Assembly: GCA_001048675.1 (NCBI GenBank)
Contig: CCKK01000003.1
Location: forward strand, 682,001 to 746,000
Reading direction: 5' to 3'
DNA: 64,000 bases
DNA from: Vibrio diabolicus
Lineage (GTDB): Bacteria > Pseudomonadota > Gammaproteobacteria > Enterobacterales > Vibrionaceae
Shown in pieces: positions 44,824 through 53,325 of this stretch. The notes beneath the pieces are model-generated. The model did not search any database, was not told where the DNA came from, and saw only the letters and a program-made list of their open reading frames with translations. Positions within the stretch are counted from its first letter, which is position 1. Each line of letters opens with the position of its first letter. A program made the translations under genes and the position numbers.

Positions 44824-45078
44824 TGTGTAACGCTCCTTGTGTAAAGGGCCTTAAGCTCATGAGCTTTTGGCCAGGGTGATAGATTCATCGCAGTTACTGC
44901 GAGCAAGCAACGAACATTAAAATAGCTGTGGCTTATGATTAGTGTGCTTTTAATAAATAGCGCATTGCTTCGCTACTATGACCCTGGCATTGTCCAAAAG
45001 TGGCGTTAGATTGTGATTATTGATTCAGTATCTACCTGAACTTTGTATTAGATCACGGTTTTACGGCTATTTTGTCTT

Positions 45079-45663
45079 CTATATCATTGGGATAGTCGAC
45101 AGCAGTAAAAGCGCTGCCATCCCATAGTTAAACCCTTTTACACGCCTAGATGTGGTCAACCAGCGTTGAAGTTGCATGCCTGCCGCGGTCCAAAATGTTA
45201 CCGATGGCAAGTTAGCTAAGCAGAAGATACCCGCGATAAAAGTCAGCTCTAGCCATGCGCCACCGCTGCTGTACACGGTAATAGCCGTTAACGCCATCGA
45301 CCAACCCTTCGGGTTCACCCATTGGAATGCCACCGCCCCTAAAAAAGACATTGGGCGAAAATCGTGTTTTGCTTCGGTTTTGCCGCTCGTGGCGATTTTG
45401 TACGTCAAGTACAGCAAATAACTCAAGCTCAATACTTTCAAAATGGAGTGAGTAATCGGGTAAGCGTTGAAGAGACTCATCAAACCAATGCCTACTAAAA
45501 TCAGCATGGCACCAAAACCGAAGGTAATGCCCAACATGTGTGGAATGGTGCGTTTAAATCCAACATTTGCCCCTGAGGTCATCAACATAATGTTATTGGG
45601 ACCCGGCGTAAAAGTGGAGACAAAAGCGAACAACGCCAAAGCGCCCAGTTGATGATATTCCAT
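45079..45663 (-). CDS. LysE family amino-acid exporter
   Basis: This 194-residue membrane protein has about six helices and the LysE/RhtB signature ALFAFVSTFTPGPNNIMLMTSG at residues 10-31, then GFGAMLILVGIGL and FQWVNPKGWSMALTA. Such transporters export amino acids or related metabolites across the inner membrane. A divergent Lrp/AsnC gene starts 114 bases away, the common arrangement for an exporter controlled by an amino-acid-sensing regulator. The exported substrate is not visible in the sequence. Confidence 0.92.
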   Translation of the reverse strand: MEYHQLGALALFAFVSTFTPGPNNIMLMTSGANVGFKRTIPHMLGITFGFGAMLILVGIGLMSLFNAYPITHSILKVLSLSYLLYLTYKIATSGKTEAKHDFRPMSFLGAVAFQWVNPKGWSMALTAITVYSSGGAWLELTFIAGIFCLANLPSVTFWTAAGMQLQRWLTTSRRVKGFNYGMAALLLLSTIPMI

Positions 45664-45777
45664 AGATTGTTCCTTGAATCAGTTCTCGATAAGTTGAGAA
45701 CAACTATAAGTAGAACTGAGGTCAATATTGTGCTTTTATTTGATGATTAGAAACTAAATAAGCAATGAAACATCATC

Positions 45778-46218
45778 ATGGATAGATTTGACGAAAGAAT
45801 ATTGCAAGTGCTCAAACGAGACGGAAGAATCTCCAATGTGGAGCTGTCGGAACGCGTTGGTTTATCTCCGTCTGCAACCTTACGCCGAGTGCAAGATTTA
45901 GAGCGTAAAGGCGTGATCAAAGGCTACCGAGCAGTACTGGATAATCAGCAACTTGGCGTGGGTTTTGTCGCTTATGTGTCGATTGGTTTGGCCTCGCACT
46001 CTAAGCAAGCACAGCTTGGTTTTGAAGAACACGTGCGCTTTGTGGATGAAGTGGTGGAATGTCACAATATTACGGGAGCTAATGAATATTTAATACGCGT
46101 AGAAACGCAAAGTTTAGCCGCATATAAAGCGTTCCATGCCGATGTACTGGGTGAGTGTGAGCACGTCAAGTCGATCACAACCATGGTGGTAATGGACACA
46201 CCGAAAGACGAACGTTAG
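45778..46218 (+). CDS. Lrp/AsnC family transcriptional regulator
   Basis: This 146-residue protein has the N-terminal Lrp helix-turn-helix (FDERILQVLKRDGRISNVELSERVGLSPSATLRRV, residues 3-37) and a C-terminal RAM ligand domain: VGFVAYVSIGLASHS, ECHNITGANEYLIRVE and HVKSITTMVVM. RAM domains bind amino acids. It is divergent from the LysE exporter gene and probably activates it when the amino acid is abundant. No ribosome-binding site stronger than GAAACAT is present upstream. Confidence 0.94.
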   Translation: MDRFDERILQVLKRDGRISNVELSERVGLSPSATLRRVQDLERKGVIKGYRAVLDNQQLGVGFVAYVSIGLASHSKQAQLGFEEHVRFVDEVVECHNITGANEYLIRVETQSLAAYKAFHADVLGECEHVKSITTMVVMDTPKDER

Positions 46219-46433
46219 TCGGTCAAGAGTGGCATGGTTTTGTGGCACATGAATTTGAAGTGACTCGAAAGAGTCAGTCGAGTATGAGATAAGTACACAA
46301 CAAATGCTGGAAAGCAGATGGCACTCTTACAATTTCCACCTTTATTCTCACCTTCGAAATAATCTCATCCTGCTAGTTTTGCTTAAACCGCTTGTGTTCA
46401 TGAGCGGCGAGTCAGCAAATTTAAGGATGAACG

Positions 46434-47612
46434 ATGAAATCACATGTAACACTTCCTCTTTTGAGCTTAAGCGCTGTTGCCGCATTGAGCTCATTTAACG
46501 TCAACGCCCACGGCTGGGTAGAATTTCCAAGTGCTCGTCAGAATACGTGTTATTTAGACGGTGGTTTTTGGACCAATGAGATCCCCAACCAAGCGTGTAA
46601 AGCGGCTTTTGAAGAATCTGGTGCTTACCCGTTTGTGCAACGCAGTGAAATTGCAGCAAACGTACCAAATTACCGAGATATGGAGCATGTTAAAGCCGTA
46701 GTCCGTGACGGCGAACTGTGTTCTGCCGGCGATGCCGCTAAGAAAGGCTTGAACATTCCTTCTCCAAACTGGCAGCGCACCAATGTTACGCCAGATGCAA
46801 ATAACCAGATTGAATTGGTGTTTTACGGCAAGGCGCCGCACAACCCATCATACTGGGAATTCTATCTCACCAAGCCGACCTATGATGATTCAAAACCGCT
46901 TACTTGGAGTGATTTAGAGCTGATCGACACCGCTGGTGACGTGTATGTTGATGCGGAAAAACGCTACCGTATTCAGGTGACTTTCCCAGCTGAGCGCTCG
47001 GGCGATGCAGTGCTTTATACTCGTTGGCAGCGCATTGATGTGGCTGGTGAAGGTTTCTACAACTGTAGTGACATTACGTTAAACGGAACAGGTACGACGC
47101 CGCCGACTGACCCCGTTGATCCAACCGAACCGGGTAATAATCTGACATCTCTGGGCTACTTTGTTCAGCAAGGTTTTGGACCAGTAGAAGCGGGTGACAC
47201 CATCCGTTTCCGTACGTTTAATGCGACAGGCAATGAAATTGTTGATATTTCACTGCCAATCAGCGCAAACAATACGACGACTTGGGCGGCAGAAATTGCG
47301 GATCAATTTAACGCGCAGCAAACGGGCGATTGGTATGTAGGCATTTGGCATCAAGAGATGAACCACTACATGTTCGATAGTAAGAACGTGAATGCGAACC
47401 AAGTATTAGCGCCAAGCGCAGACTTCAGTTATGCGTTGTCACTGATCAAAGCGGATGTACCGCCACCAGTTGAACCAACCAACTTGTGGGACAAGACGGC
47501 CGTTTACGACCAAGGTGATGTGGTGACGCACAACGGTAAAGAATGGACTGCCCAGTGGTGGACGTCTGGTGAGGAACCAGGCACAACGGGTCAATGGGGG
47601 GTATGGCGTTAA
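46434..47612 (+). CDS. Chitin-active lytic polysaccharide monooxygenase (AA10, GbpA-like)
   Basis: The protein has 392 residues. Signal peptide 1-25 ends NVNA, so the mature protein begins with His26 (HGWVEFPSARQNTCY), the first ligand of the copper histidine brace; the second is in KAPHNPSYWEFYLTKP. This AA10 domain runs to about residue 215. A proline/threonine linker (TPPTDPVDPTEP), a carbohydrate-binding-like beta domain and a C-terminal CBM5/12 (YDQGDVVTHNGKEWTAQWWTSG) follow. It oxidatively cleaves crystalline chitin, helping the chitinase at 22426. AAGGATG precedes the ATG. It is monocistronic and ends at a strong terminator. Confidence 0.95.
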   Translation: MKSHVTLPLLSLSAVAALSSFNVNAHGWVEFPSARQNTCYLDGGFWTNEIPNQACKAAFEESGAYPFVQRSEIAANVPNYRDMEHVKAVVRDGELCSAGDAAKKGLNIPSPNWQRTNVTPDANNQIELVFYGKAPHNPSYWEFYLTKPTYDDSKPLTWSDLELIDTAGDVYVDAEKRYRIQVTFPAERSGDAVLYTRWQRIDVAGEGFYNCSDITLNGTGTTPPTDPVDPTEPGNNLTSLGYFVQQGFGPVEAGDTIRFRTFNATGNEIVDISLPISANNTTTWAAEIADQFNAQQTGDWYVGIWHQEMNHYMFDSKNVNANQVLAPSADFSYALSLIKADVPPPVEPTNLWDKTAVYDQGDVVTHNGKEWTAQWWTSGEEPGTTGQWGVWR

Positions 47613-47637
47613 GCCAGTTATTCGGGCCCTGATCAAT

Positions 47638-47672
47638 AAAACCCTTCTCATGTGAGAAGGGTTTGTTTTTTC
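47638..47672 (+). terminator. Intrinsic terminator of the LPMO gene
   Basis: The stem AAACCCTTCTCA / TGAGAAGGGTTT is followed by GTTTTTTC. Confidence 0.92.
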
Positions 47673-47676
47673 AGTC

Positions 47677-47706
47677 TAAAACGACCACTTTGGTGGAGTG
47701 GTTGTC
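47677..47706 (-). terminator. Intrinsic terminator of the qnr-cupin-phosphatase operon
   Basis: ACGACCACT / AGTGGTTGT (one G-U pair) forms a hairpin followed on the minus strand by TTTTAG. It lies just past the phosphatase stop. Confidence 0.65.
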
Positions 47707-47728
47707 TTGAAAATCAGAGCACATATCG

Positions 47729-48349
47729 TTATTCGCTTGCTCTCCACTCGATCCAGTTGAGCATCGCATAGTCTGCCAGTTTGAGCATCGGAATGTCTTC
47801 GTGTGTATCACCGTAGGCATAAATAGACTCAAACTCGTCGAGCGAAAACGCCGCCTTAACGCGCGAGACTTTTCTTTCTAAACTGCAATCACCTTGCTGG
47901 TAAAAGCCACTCAGTTTTGGCTGTTCTGAGATCAGTTCACTGCACAGCAAGCGGTAACCGTTCGCTTCACACCAAGGCTTGAGATACGCATTGAGTGATG
48001 CTGACACCACCACAATGGTATCGCCTCTGTGTTGATGCCACGCCAACCTTTCCATCGCTTCTGGCCGTAAGTACAGCGGGATCACTTCATGGGCAAACTG
48101 AGCGCCAATCGCTTCAATTTGCTGCGTTTCTTTCCCTGAAAATGCAATAAAACTGCTGAGCGGACGCATAAGACGAGCGGGTAACACTCCGAGTTTGTAC
48201 AGCGCATAAAATGGCATGATAGCGACCTTTCCTACTCGCTTGCGCAGGCCATAAGCAGAATAGTGGAGGAAAAGGCTAAACATATCCTCTCGGGTAATGG
48301 TGCCATCAAAATCAAACAGTGCCAGTGACGGCTTGGTAGTATCGAGCAA
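47729..48349 (-). CDS. HAD-superfamily IB phosphatase (SerB-like)
   Basis: The 206-residue protein has HAD motif I LALFDFDGTITRED (residues 9-22), motif II VVVSASLNAYLKPW and motif IV YAYGDTHEDIPML, with the helical cap inserted after motif I. This is the subfamily IB pattern of phosphoserine phosphatase relatives, some of which act on lipid or sugar phosphates. The segment KVAIMPFYALYKLGVL resembles the cap of the PSPase-like hydrolase group. It is the last gene of the qnr-cupin-phosphatase operon, 38 bases after the cupin gene. Confidence 0.88.
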   Translation of the reverse strand: MLDTTKPSLALFDFDGTITREDMFSLFLHYSAYGLRKRVGKVAIMPFYALYKLGVLPARLMRPLSSFIAFSGKETQQIEAIGAQFAHEVIPLYLRPEAMERLAWHQHRGDTIVVVSASLNAYLKPWCEANGYRLLCSELISEQPKLSGFYQQGDCSLERKVSRVKAAFSLDEFESIYAYGDTHEDIPMLKLADYAMLNWIEWRASE

Positions 48350-48387
48350 ATTCAGCGCCTATTTTTCGATTTAAGATCGTTTTGTGT

Positions 48388-48699
48388 TTATTGATAAAAC
48401 ACTGCCAACCAAATGGTTTCTTGCGTTGGGTCAGTCCAGCTCACTTTGTGTTTAGTATGAGCTGGAATCGTAATGTGATCGCCTGCCTCAAGTCGTTTCA
48501 CTGCACCTGATTCAAAAGTCAGCTCTCCAGTTCCTTTAAGAACCAATACCCATTCATGTTCTTCTTGATCGTACCAGCCACTTTTGGGCGAGGTTTGCCC
48601 TGTTGAGACAATGCGTTCTATACGCAGGTTTTTGTGGGTCAGCAGGTCTTCGAACACTTCCTCGTCGAGGTTATTCGGTAAGTCTTTAAACAGGTTCAT
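48388..48699 (-). CDS. Cupin domain protein
   Basis: This 103-residue single cupin has the two metal-binding motifs: SGWYDQEEHEWVLVLKGTGELTFE, with a WYDQ.E.E variant of the first, and GDHITIPAHTKHKVSWT for the second. Small cupins of this type may bind metals or act as isomerases; the role is unknown. It lies between qnr (20 bases upstream) and the HAD phosphatase in one operon. An AGGAAAGG ribosome site precedes the ATG. Confidence 0.88.
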   Translation of the reverse strand: MNLFKDLPNNLDEEVFEDLLTHKNLRIERIVSTGQTSPKSGWYDQEEHEWVLVLKGTGELTFESGAVKRLEAGDHITIPAHTKHKVSWTDPTQETIWLAVFYQ

Positions 48700-48719
48700 G
48701 GCCTTTCCTTAGATAATGA

Positions 48720-49358
48720 TCAGTCCAAAAGGCGCAAGCAATTGCTCTTGTTGCCAATCACAAATTTAACACCAAACAGAGAAACGCGGCGAACATCTAG
48801 CCCGTCTAGTTCGACATGAGTCAGATCACACTGCTCAACGTTAAAGGTTCCCCATTGTTCTGGCGAGAATTCGCAGCGAGATAAATCCGAGCCTTTGAGA
48901 GTTGCCCCTGCGAGGTTCGCACCGTTCCAACGGTTTTCAAAGAGGTCACATTTTTCTAGTAACACTCGTTCGAAGTTACAGTAGGTGAGGTTGCAGCCAG
49001 TAATAAAAGCAGAACAGAAAAACATGGTGTTACTGACGCGATTAGCAAAGTTCGCACCTTGGAAGTTTGCCCCTTTGAGATCGCACTTACGCAGCTCCAA
49101 GCCCATACAATTTGCGCCGTTAAACAGGCTCATCGCCAACATACAGTTCGTGAAGCTGGCATCTTTTAAGTTCGCGAAGCGAAAACTACACCCTTCTAGC
49201 GCTTTGGATTCGATAAAGCGACAGTCGATGAACTTAGCATCGCGCAGATCGGCATGGTCGAAACTGCACATATAAAAGTGGCAGTTTTTAAAGGTGGCAT
49301 TCTGAAAATCGTGGTGAGAAAAGTTTTCTCGTTCAAAAATGAGATCGGTTTTTAACAT
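48720..49358 (-). CDS. qnr: Qnr-type pentapeptide repeat protein
   Basis: This 212-residue protein is built of A(D/N)LXX pentapeptides throughout, forming a right-handed beta-helix that mimics DNA and protects gyrase and topoisomerase IV from quinolones. The Qnr-specific region is clear: FFCSAFITGCNLTYCNFERVLLEKC, then LFENRWNGANLAGATLKGSDLS and the end DLDVRRVSLFGVKF-like stretch (LDGLDVRRVSLFGVK). Length matches Qnr (about 212-219). Chromosomal Qnr proteins are intrinsic to Vibrio (VPA0095 of V. parahaemolyticus). It starts a three-gene operon. AAGGAG precedes the ATG; no LexA box is seen. The 525-base gap upstream belongs mostly to the ompW control region. Confidence 0.93.
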   Translation of the reverse strand: MLKTDLIFERENFSHHDFQNATFKNCHFYMCSFDHADLRDAKFIDCRFIESKALEGCSFRFANLKDASFTNCMLAMSLFNGANCMGLELRKCDLKGANFQGANFANRVSNTMFFCSAFITGCNLTYCNFERVLLEKCDLFENRWNGANLAGATLKGSDLSRCEFSPEQWGTFNVEQCDLTHVELDGLDVRRVSLFGVKFVIGNKSNCLRLLD

Positions 49359-49686
49359 GTCTTCTCCTTAGCTGCGAGCAGACTAGCACTCCAAGTGACT
49401 GATTTTCCAGAAAAATAACTTCTTGTATTTCAGTGTTTTACAAACCCCTCAAATCGCAATTTTAAGGGGTCAAACGAGCGTTTTAAGTGGGTTGTTTTTT
49501 GAAAATAGAAGACGTAGAGGAAGAAAAAAGTTTTTGCTGGCTACGAGCCCTAGCGAGAGGATTCGTGTTTTTGAGTAGGCATGGCTTCTCACACGCACAG
49601 TTTGCATTACAGAATTGTATCCGATTTGCATAATTTGTTGATCGGTATGGCGTTTCTCTATACAAAAAACCTATATTTTTCACAAA

Positions 49687-49700
49687 TTGATTTCCATCAA
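49687..49700. promoter_or_regulatory. FNR-type binding site upstream of ompW
   Basis: TTGATTTCCATCAA is a perfect match to the FNR consensus TTGAT-N4-ATCAA. It is centred 41 bases before the start predicted from TAGATT at 49722-49727, the class II activator position. OmpW is FNR-dependent in E. coli. Confidence 0.75.
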
Positions 49701-49721
49701 AATAGTAGGGTTTCTATGTGC

Positions 49722-49727
49722 TAGATT
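49722..49727 (+). promoter_or_regulatory. Probable -10 element of the ompW promoter
   Basis: TAGATT lies 21 bases after the FNR box, with no good -35, as expected for an FNR-activated promoter. The predicted start is near 49734. Confidence 0.5.
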
Positions 49728-49883
49728 GCGCGCAGCTCAAAAAAATATAGATGCCCGTGTGCTTCAAGGCGATGAGTTTACTTGAAATCTAAGGCCAGTC
49801 AGCAGGCACACCTTTGGGTACGACATAACGAAGCCCTATAAAAGGAAATAAAAAATAGAAAAAAACAAATCTGCAGTCTAGCA

Positions 49884-50501
49884 GTGGTTGCTGCACTCGT
49901 GTCACCAAGTGTTTTCGCTCATAAACAAGGTGACTTCGTTCTTCGTGTTGGTGCGGCGTCTGTCGTTCCTAATGACAGCAGCGATAAGATTCTTGGTTCT
50001 CAAGAAGAATTGAAAGTGGATTCAAATACGCAGCTTGGTTTGACGTTTGGCTACATGTTCACAGATAACATCAGCCTAGAGCTTCTAGCAGCAACACCAT
50101 TCAGCCACGATATCTCAACAGATTTGTTAGGTCTTGGTGATATCGCGGACACCAAACACCTTCCACCAACGCTTATGGTTCAGTACTACTTTGGCGAGCC
50201 ACAAAGTAAGTTCCGTCCATATGTTGGTGCAGGTCTCAACTACACCATGTTCTTTGATGAGGGGTTCAATAGCACGGGTAAAGGCGCTGGCCTTTCAGAT
50301 CTTAAGTTGGATGACTCATTCGGTCTAGCAGCGAATATTGGTGTGGACTACATGATCAACGATCAATGGTTCCTCAACGCTGCTGCGTGGTACGCAAACA
50401 TTGAAACAGAAGCAACTTACAAAGCAGGTGGAGCGAAGCAAAAAACCGACGTCAAAATTAACCCTTGGGTATTTATGATCAGCGGCGGTTACAAGTTCTA
50501 A
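49884..50501 (+). CDS. ompW: Outer membrane protein OmpW, start codon abnormal
   Basis: OmpW is an eight-stranded outer-membrane beta-barrel. The mature part begins HKQGDFVLRVGAASVVPND and ends FMISGGYKF with a terminal Phe, both diagnostic. The frame continues upstream of GTG 49884 to 49842 and there encodes KNRKKQICSLA, which with the following residues makes a perfect signal peptide. That stretch has no ATG, GTG or TTG, only ATA or ATC codons. GTG 49884 would give a signal peptide of only 12 residues with no basic part. Either a rare start codon is used, the start was mutated, or the A-rich sequence contains base-call errors. A stop (TAA, 49839) closes the frame further upstream. Confidence 0.8.
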   Translation: MVAALVSPSVFAHKQGDFVLRVGAASVVPNDSSDKILGSQEELKVDSNTQLGLTFGYMFTDNISLELLAATPFSHDISTDLLGLGDIADTKHLPPTLMVQYYFGEPQSKFRPYVGAGLNYTMFFDEGFNSTGKGAGLSDLKLDDSFGLAANIGVDYMINDQWFLNAAAWYANIETEATYKAGGAKQKTDVKINPWVFMISGGYKF

Positions 50502-50547
50502 GAAAAACCAGTAGTTACACGCACATTACTATTATTGGCATGACTTT

Positions 50548-50579
50548 GGGGGCGGTTACGGGGACTGCCCCTCTTTTTT
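50548..50579 (+). terminator. Intrinsic terminator of ompW
   Basis: The stem GGGGCGGT / ACTGCCCC with loop TACGGGG is followed by TCTTTTTT. Confidence 0.88.
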
Positions 50580-50654
50580 ATCCTCGTTTTGATTGCACAT
50601 CATTTACTCCACTTAGCAACACGTAAAATTGGATCTTTACCTTGCAAATCATTT

Positions 50655-50712
50655 TATTGTCCGAAGATCGAAAAGTCCTACACTGATCACATAATTGAAC
50701 AAGTGGACAATA
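50655..50712. promoter_or_regulatory. Widely spaced inverted repeat in the emrAB-like promoter
   Basis: TATTGTCC (50655-50662) and its inverse GGACAATA (50705-50712) lie 50 bases apart centre to centre, bracketing the presumed promoter; the second is three bases before the emrA ATG. Such spacing of five helical turns would suit a repressor that loops DNA. No regulator gene is adjacent. Confidence 0.4.
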
Positions 50713-50715
50713 TAA

Positions 50716-51741
50716 ATGAGCGACGACATCGCAAAGCATTCTTCCTCCAGATCTAAGCTGGTAAAAACTCTTTTCTTTACTCTCTGTGTTATCGCATTTG
50801 GTGCGATGTATTGGTCTTGGCAGTATTCAGATAGTCATCCAAGCACGGAAGATGCCTACGTTAGGGCAAAAATTTTGTCGGTAGCCCCTCAAGTAAAAGG
50901 CCAAGTGGTTTCTGTGGATGTCAAAGACTTCCAATCTGTTAACAAAGGTGATCTACTGCTGAAGATTGATTCGCGCCCATATCTGTTGGCAGTGAAGCAG
51001 GCAAAAGCGGCATACCAATTGGCGGTCCAGCAACATGACGTTGCCGATAAGCAGGTAACTGAAGCCGTTGCGGGCTTAGATGCGGCGCGCTCTAACCTGA
51101 CAGAAGCGCAAGTGGAGTACAAACGTACGGATTCCTTGGTGAAACGCAAACTGGCGTCGGACCAAGATTTAGATACGGCGAAAAACAAACTAGCCAATAC
51201 CCAAGCGAGCCTAGAGCAAGCGCGCGCGACGGTAGAAAAAGCCATTGCGAACCGTGGTGAAGAAGGCGCAGAGGCTGCGGTCGTTCAACAAGCGGCCGCT
51301 CAGTTAGCGCAAGCGGAGCTGAACTTGAGTTACACCGACATTACGTCACCAGTGGATGGCATTGCCGGTGAAATCAATACGCACGTAGGCTCGGTCGTTA
51401 GCGTGGGTCAAACGCTGTTCCCTGTTATTTTAAAAGACAGCTATTGGGTACGCGCGAACTTTAAAGAAACCGATCTTACGCATATTAAACCTGGCATGCA
51501 TGCGGATGTGGTGATTGATATGTACCCAGACGTGGTGTGGAAAGCAACGGTAGAACAACTGTCGCCTGCGAGTGGTACATCGTTCTCCTTGATGCCACCA
51601 GAAAACGCAACGGGTAACTGGGTCAAAATCAAACAGCGTTTCCCTGTACGTTTGGCATTAGAAGTACCAGCCGATGCGCCGCAACTTCGCGTGGGTGCGA
51701 GCTCAGAAGTCACCATTGATTTGCAAAGTAGCATGCAATGA
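50716..51741 (+). CDS. HlyD-family efflux adaptor (EmrA-like)
   Basis: This 341-residue membrane-fusion protein has a short cytoplasmic start, one transmembrane helix (LFFTLCVIAFGAMYWSW, about residues 18-35) and the periplasmic lipoyl-like motif TEDAYVRAKILSVAPQVKGQV. A long alpha-hairpin with heptads (about 85-195) and the second lipoyl half LSYTDITSPVDGIAGE follow. It links the inner-membrane pump encoded next to an outer-membrane channel. Its stop overlaps the start of the pump gene (ATGA). VceA/EmrA are relatives. No TolC-type gene is in the window. Confidence 0.93.
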   Translation: MSDDIAKHSSSRSKLVKTLFFTLCVIAFGAMYWSWQYSDSHPSTEDAYVRAKILSVAPQVKGQVVSVDVKDFQSVNKGDLLLKIDSRPYLLAVKQAKAAYQLAVQQHDVADKQVTEAVAGLDAARSNLTEAQVEYKRTDSLVKRKLASDQDLDTAKNKLANTQASLEQARATVEKAIANRGEEGAEAAVVQQAAAQLAQAELNLSYTDITSPVDGIAGEINTHVGSVVSVGQTLFPVILKDSYWVRANFKETDLTHIKPGMHADVVIDMYPDVVWKATVEQLSPASGTSFSLMPPENATGNWVKIKQRFPVRLALEVPADAPQLRVGASSEVTIDLQSSMQ

Positions 51742-53228
51742 ACCATCAAATTACGGCAGACAAACGGGGAATTGCCACCGTCGCCGTGATGCTTTCTGCC
51801 ATCATGGTGTTAATCGATATGACCGTTGCGAACGTGTCGCTATCGCACATGATGGGCGCGTTGGGCGCAACAGCAGACCAAATTACGTGGGTGCTGACGG
51901 GTTACAGCATGGCGGAAGCGATCTTCATTCCGATGACCAGTTTCTGGGTGTCGCGCTTTGGTGAACGCAAAGTCATGCTGGTTGCTGTGATCGGTTTTGT
52001 GATTGCCAGTGCGCTTTGTGGGCAAGCACAGTCGCTTGAAGAGATGGTGCTATTTCGCATTATCCAAGGCGCTTTCGGCGCGTCGGTGATTCCATTGGCG
52101 CAGTCGACGTTAGTGCAGATTTATCCGTATGAGCAAAAAGGCAAAGCGATGGCAATTTTCTCCATCGGCATTTTGCTTGGTCCTATTTTGGGCCCAGTTG
52201 TGGGTGGCGTGATCACCGACAACATTAACTGGCGCTGGATATTTTACATCAACTTGCCATTCGGTTTGATCTGTACCTCTTTGATTTATCGCTATATCCA
52301 TATCGACAACAAATCCAAACCTAACTTTGACTGGTGGATCATCGGTTACATGGCGTTAGGTGTGGGCGCGTTGCAGTTTGTGTTGGATAAAGGGAACGAA
52401 GAAGACTGGCTCAACTCACGCATGATTCAGACGGCGATATTGCTCGCGGTCATGGGATTGGTGATGTGGATCTATCGCAGTTGGAAAACCAAAAGCCCAA
52501 TAGCGCCATTATGGCTGCTTAAAGACCGAAATCTTATGGTCTCGTCATTGATGATTGCCGTGGTGTCGATGGCGATGTTTGGCCTGACGACTCAACAACC
52601 GATGTTGTTGGAAAGCTTGCTGAATTATCCGGTCTCAACCACTGGCTTATTAATGGCACCGCGTGGATTGGCGTCAGCGGCGATGTTAATTTTGGTGATT
52701 AAACTCAATCCGCAATTCGATCCCAGAATCAAAATAGTCTTTGGTTTGAGCTGCATCGGGATTGGTAGTTATTTGATGACGCAATACTCACTGCAGATCG
52801 ATACATTTTGGATTGTGATGCCGAGTATGATTCAGGGGATGGGGCTTGGTTTAACTTTCTCGACGCTGTCCACCTTGGCGTATTTAACGATTCCGAAAGA
52901 GCAATCTGTCGCGGCGGCAAGTATTTACAATCTGTTCCGTACCATTGGTAGTTCGTTTGGTATCTCTATCGCCACCACGTTCCAATATCGTGACAGTCAG
53001 CAACAATGGCATGCGCTGGGAGAGGGTATTAATCCTTATAATCCTAACTTGCATGACTGGGCGGCCAATCAGGGGCTTTCCATTACCGATCCGGTTGCGT
53101 TAGAGCAATACCAACAGATGTTGCAGCAGCAATCGCAAATGGTCGCGTTTGTGCACACCTTCCAGCTTGTGGGAGTGATGTTCGTGATCATGATGCCGAT
53201 GCTGGTTTTCATCCGGTCGCGTGAATAA
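51738..53228 (+). CDS. DHA2-family multidrug efflux MFS transporter (EmrB-like)
   Basis: This 496-residue protein has fourteen transmembrane helices and DHA2 motifs: LIDMTVANVSLSHMMGALG (residues 23-41), LTGYSMAEAIFIP, GERKVMLVAV (motif A) and GILLGPILGPVVGGVI (motif C). It exports drugs by proton antiport together with the HlyD-type adaptor whose gene overlaps it by four bases. The late periplasmic loop rich in Q and N (GEGINPYNPNLHDW) is typical of EmrB. It is followed by a strong terminator. Confidence 0.94.
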   Translation: MNHQITADKRGIATVAVMLSAIMVLIDMTVANVSLSHMMGALGATADQITWVLTGYSMAEAIFIPMTSFWVSRFGERKVMLVAVIGFVIASALCGQAQSLEEMVLFRIIQGAFGASVIPLAQSTLVQIYPYEQKGKAMAIFSIGILLGPILGPVVGGVITDNINWRWIFYINLPFGLICTSLIYRYIHIDNKSKPNFDWWIIGYMALGVGALQFVLDKGNEEDWLNSRMIQTAILLAVMGLVMWIYRSWKTKSPIAPLWLLKDRNLMVSSLMIAVVSMAMFGLTTQQPMLLESLLNYPVSTTGLLMAPRGLASAAMLILVIKLNPQFDPRIKIVFGLSCIGIGSYLMTQYSLQIDTFWIVMPSMIQGMGLGLTFSTLSTLAYLTIPKEQSVAAASIYNLFRTIGSSFGISIATTFQYRDSQQQWHALGEGINPYNPNLHDWAANQGLSITDPVALEQYQQMLQQQSQMVAFVHTFQLVGVMFVIMMPMLVFIRSRE

Positions 53229-53257
53229 CAACAAGTTCAGGTGAACTGTGTCAGAGA

Positions 53258-53297
53258 ACGCCTCTCAAGTTGTGTCAGCTTGAGAGGTCGTTTTTTA
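53258..53297 (+). terminator. Intrinsic terminator of the emrAB-like operon
   Basis: The stem CCTCTCAAG / CTTGAGAGG with loop TTGTGTCAG is followed by TCGTTTTTT. Confidence 0.88.
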
Positions 53298-53325
53298 TTG
53301 GACGGTGTCAGTGAAAGAAGGACGT

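Noticed and set aside
49359..49400. CTGCTCGCAG near the qnr start considered as a LexA site
   Set aside because: The LexA consensus needs about ten bases between CTG and CAG; here only four separate them.
49483..49683. 66-codon minus-strand frame between qnr and ompW
   Set aside because: No ribosome site, unusual composition, and it overlaps the ompW control region.
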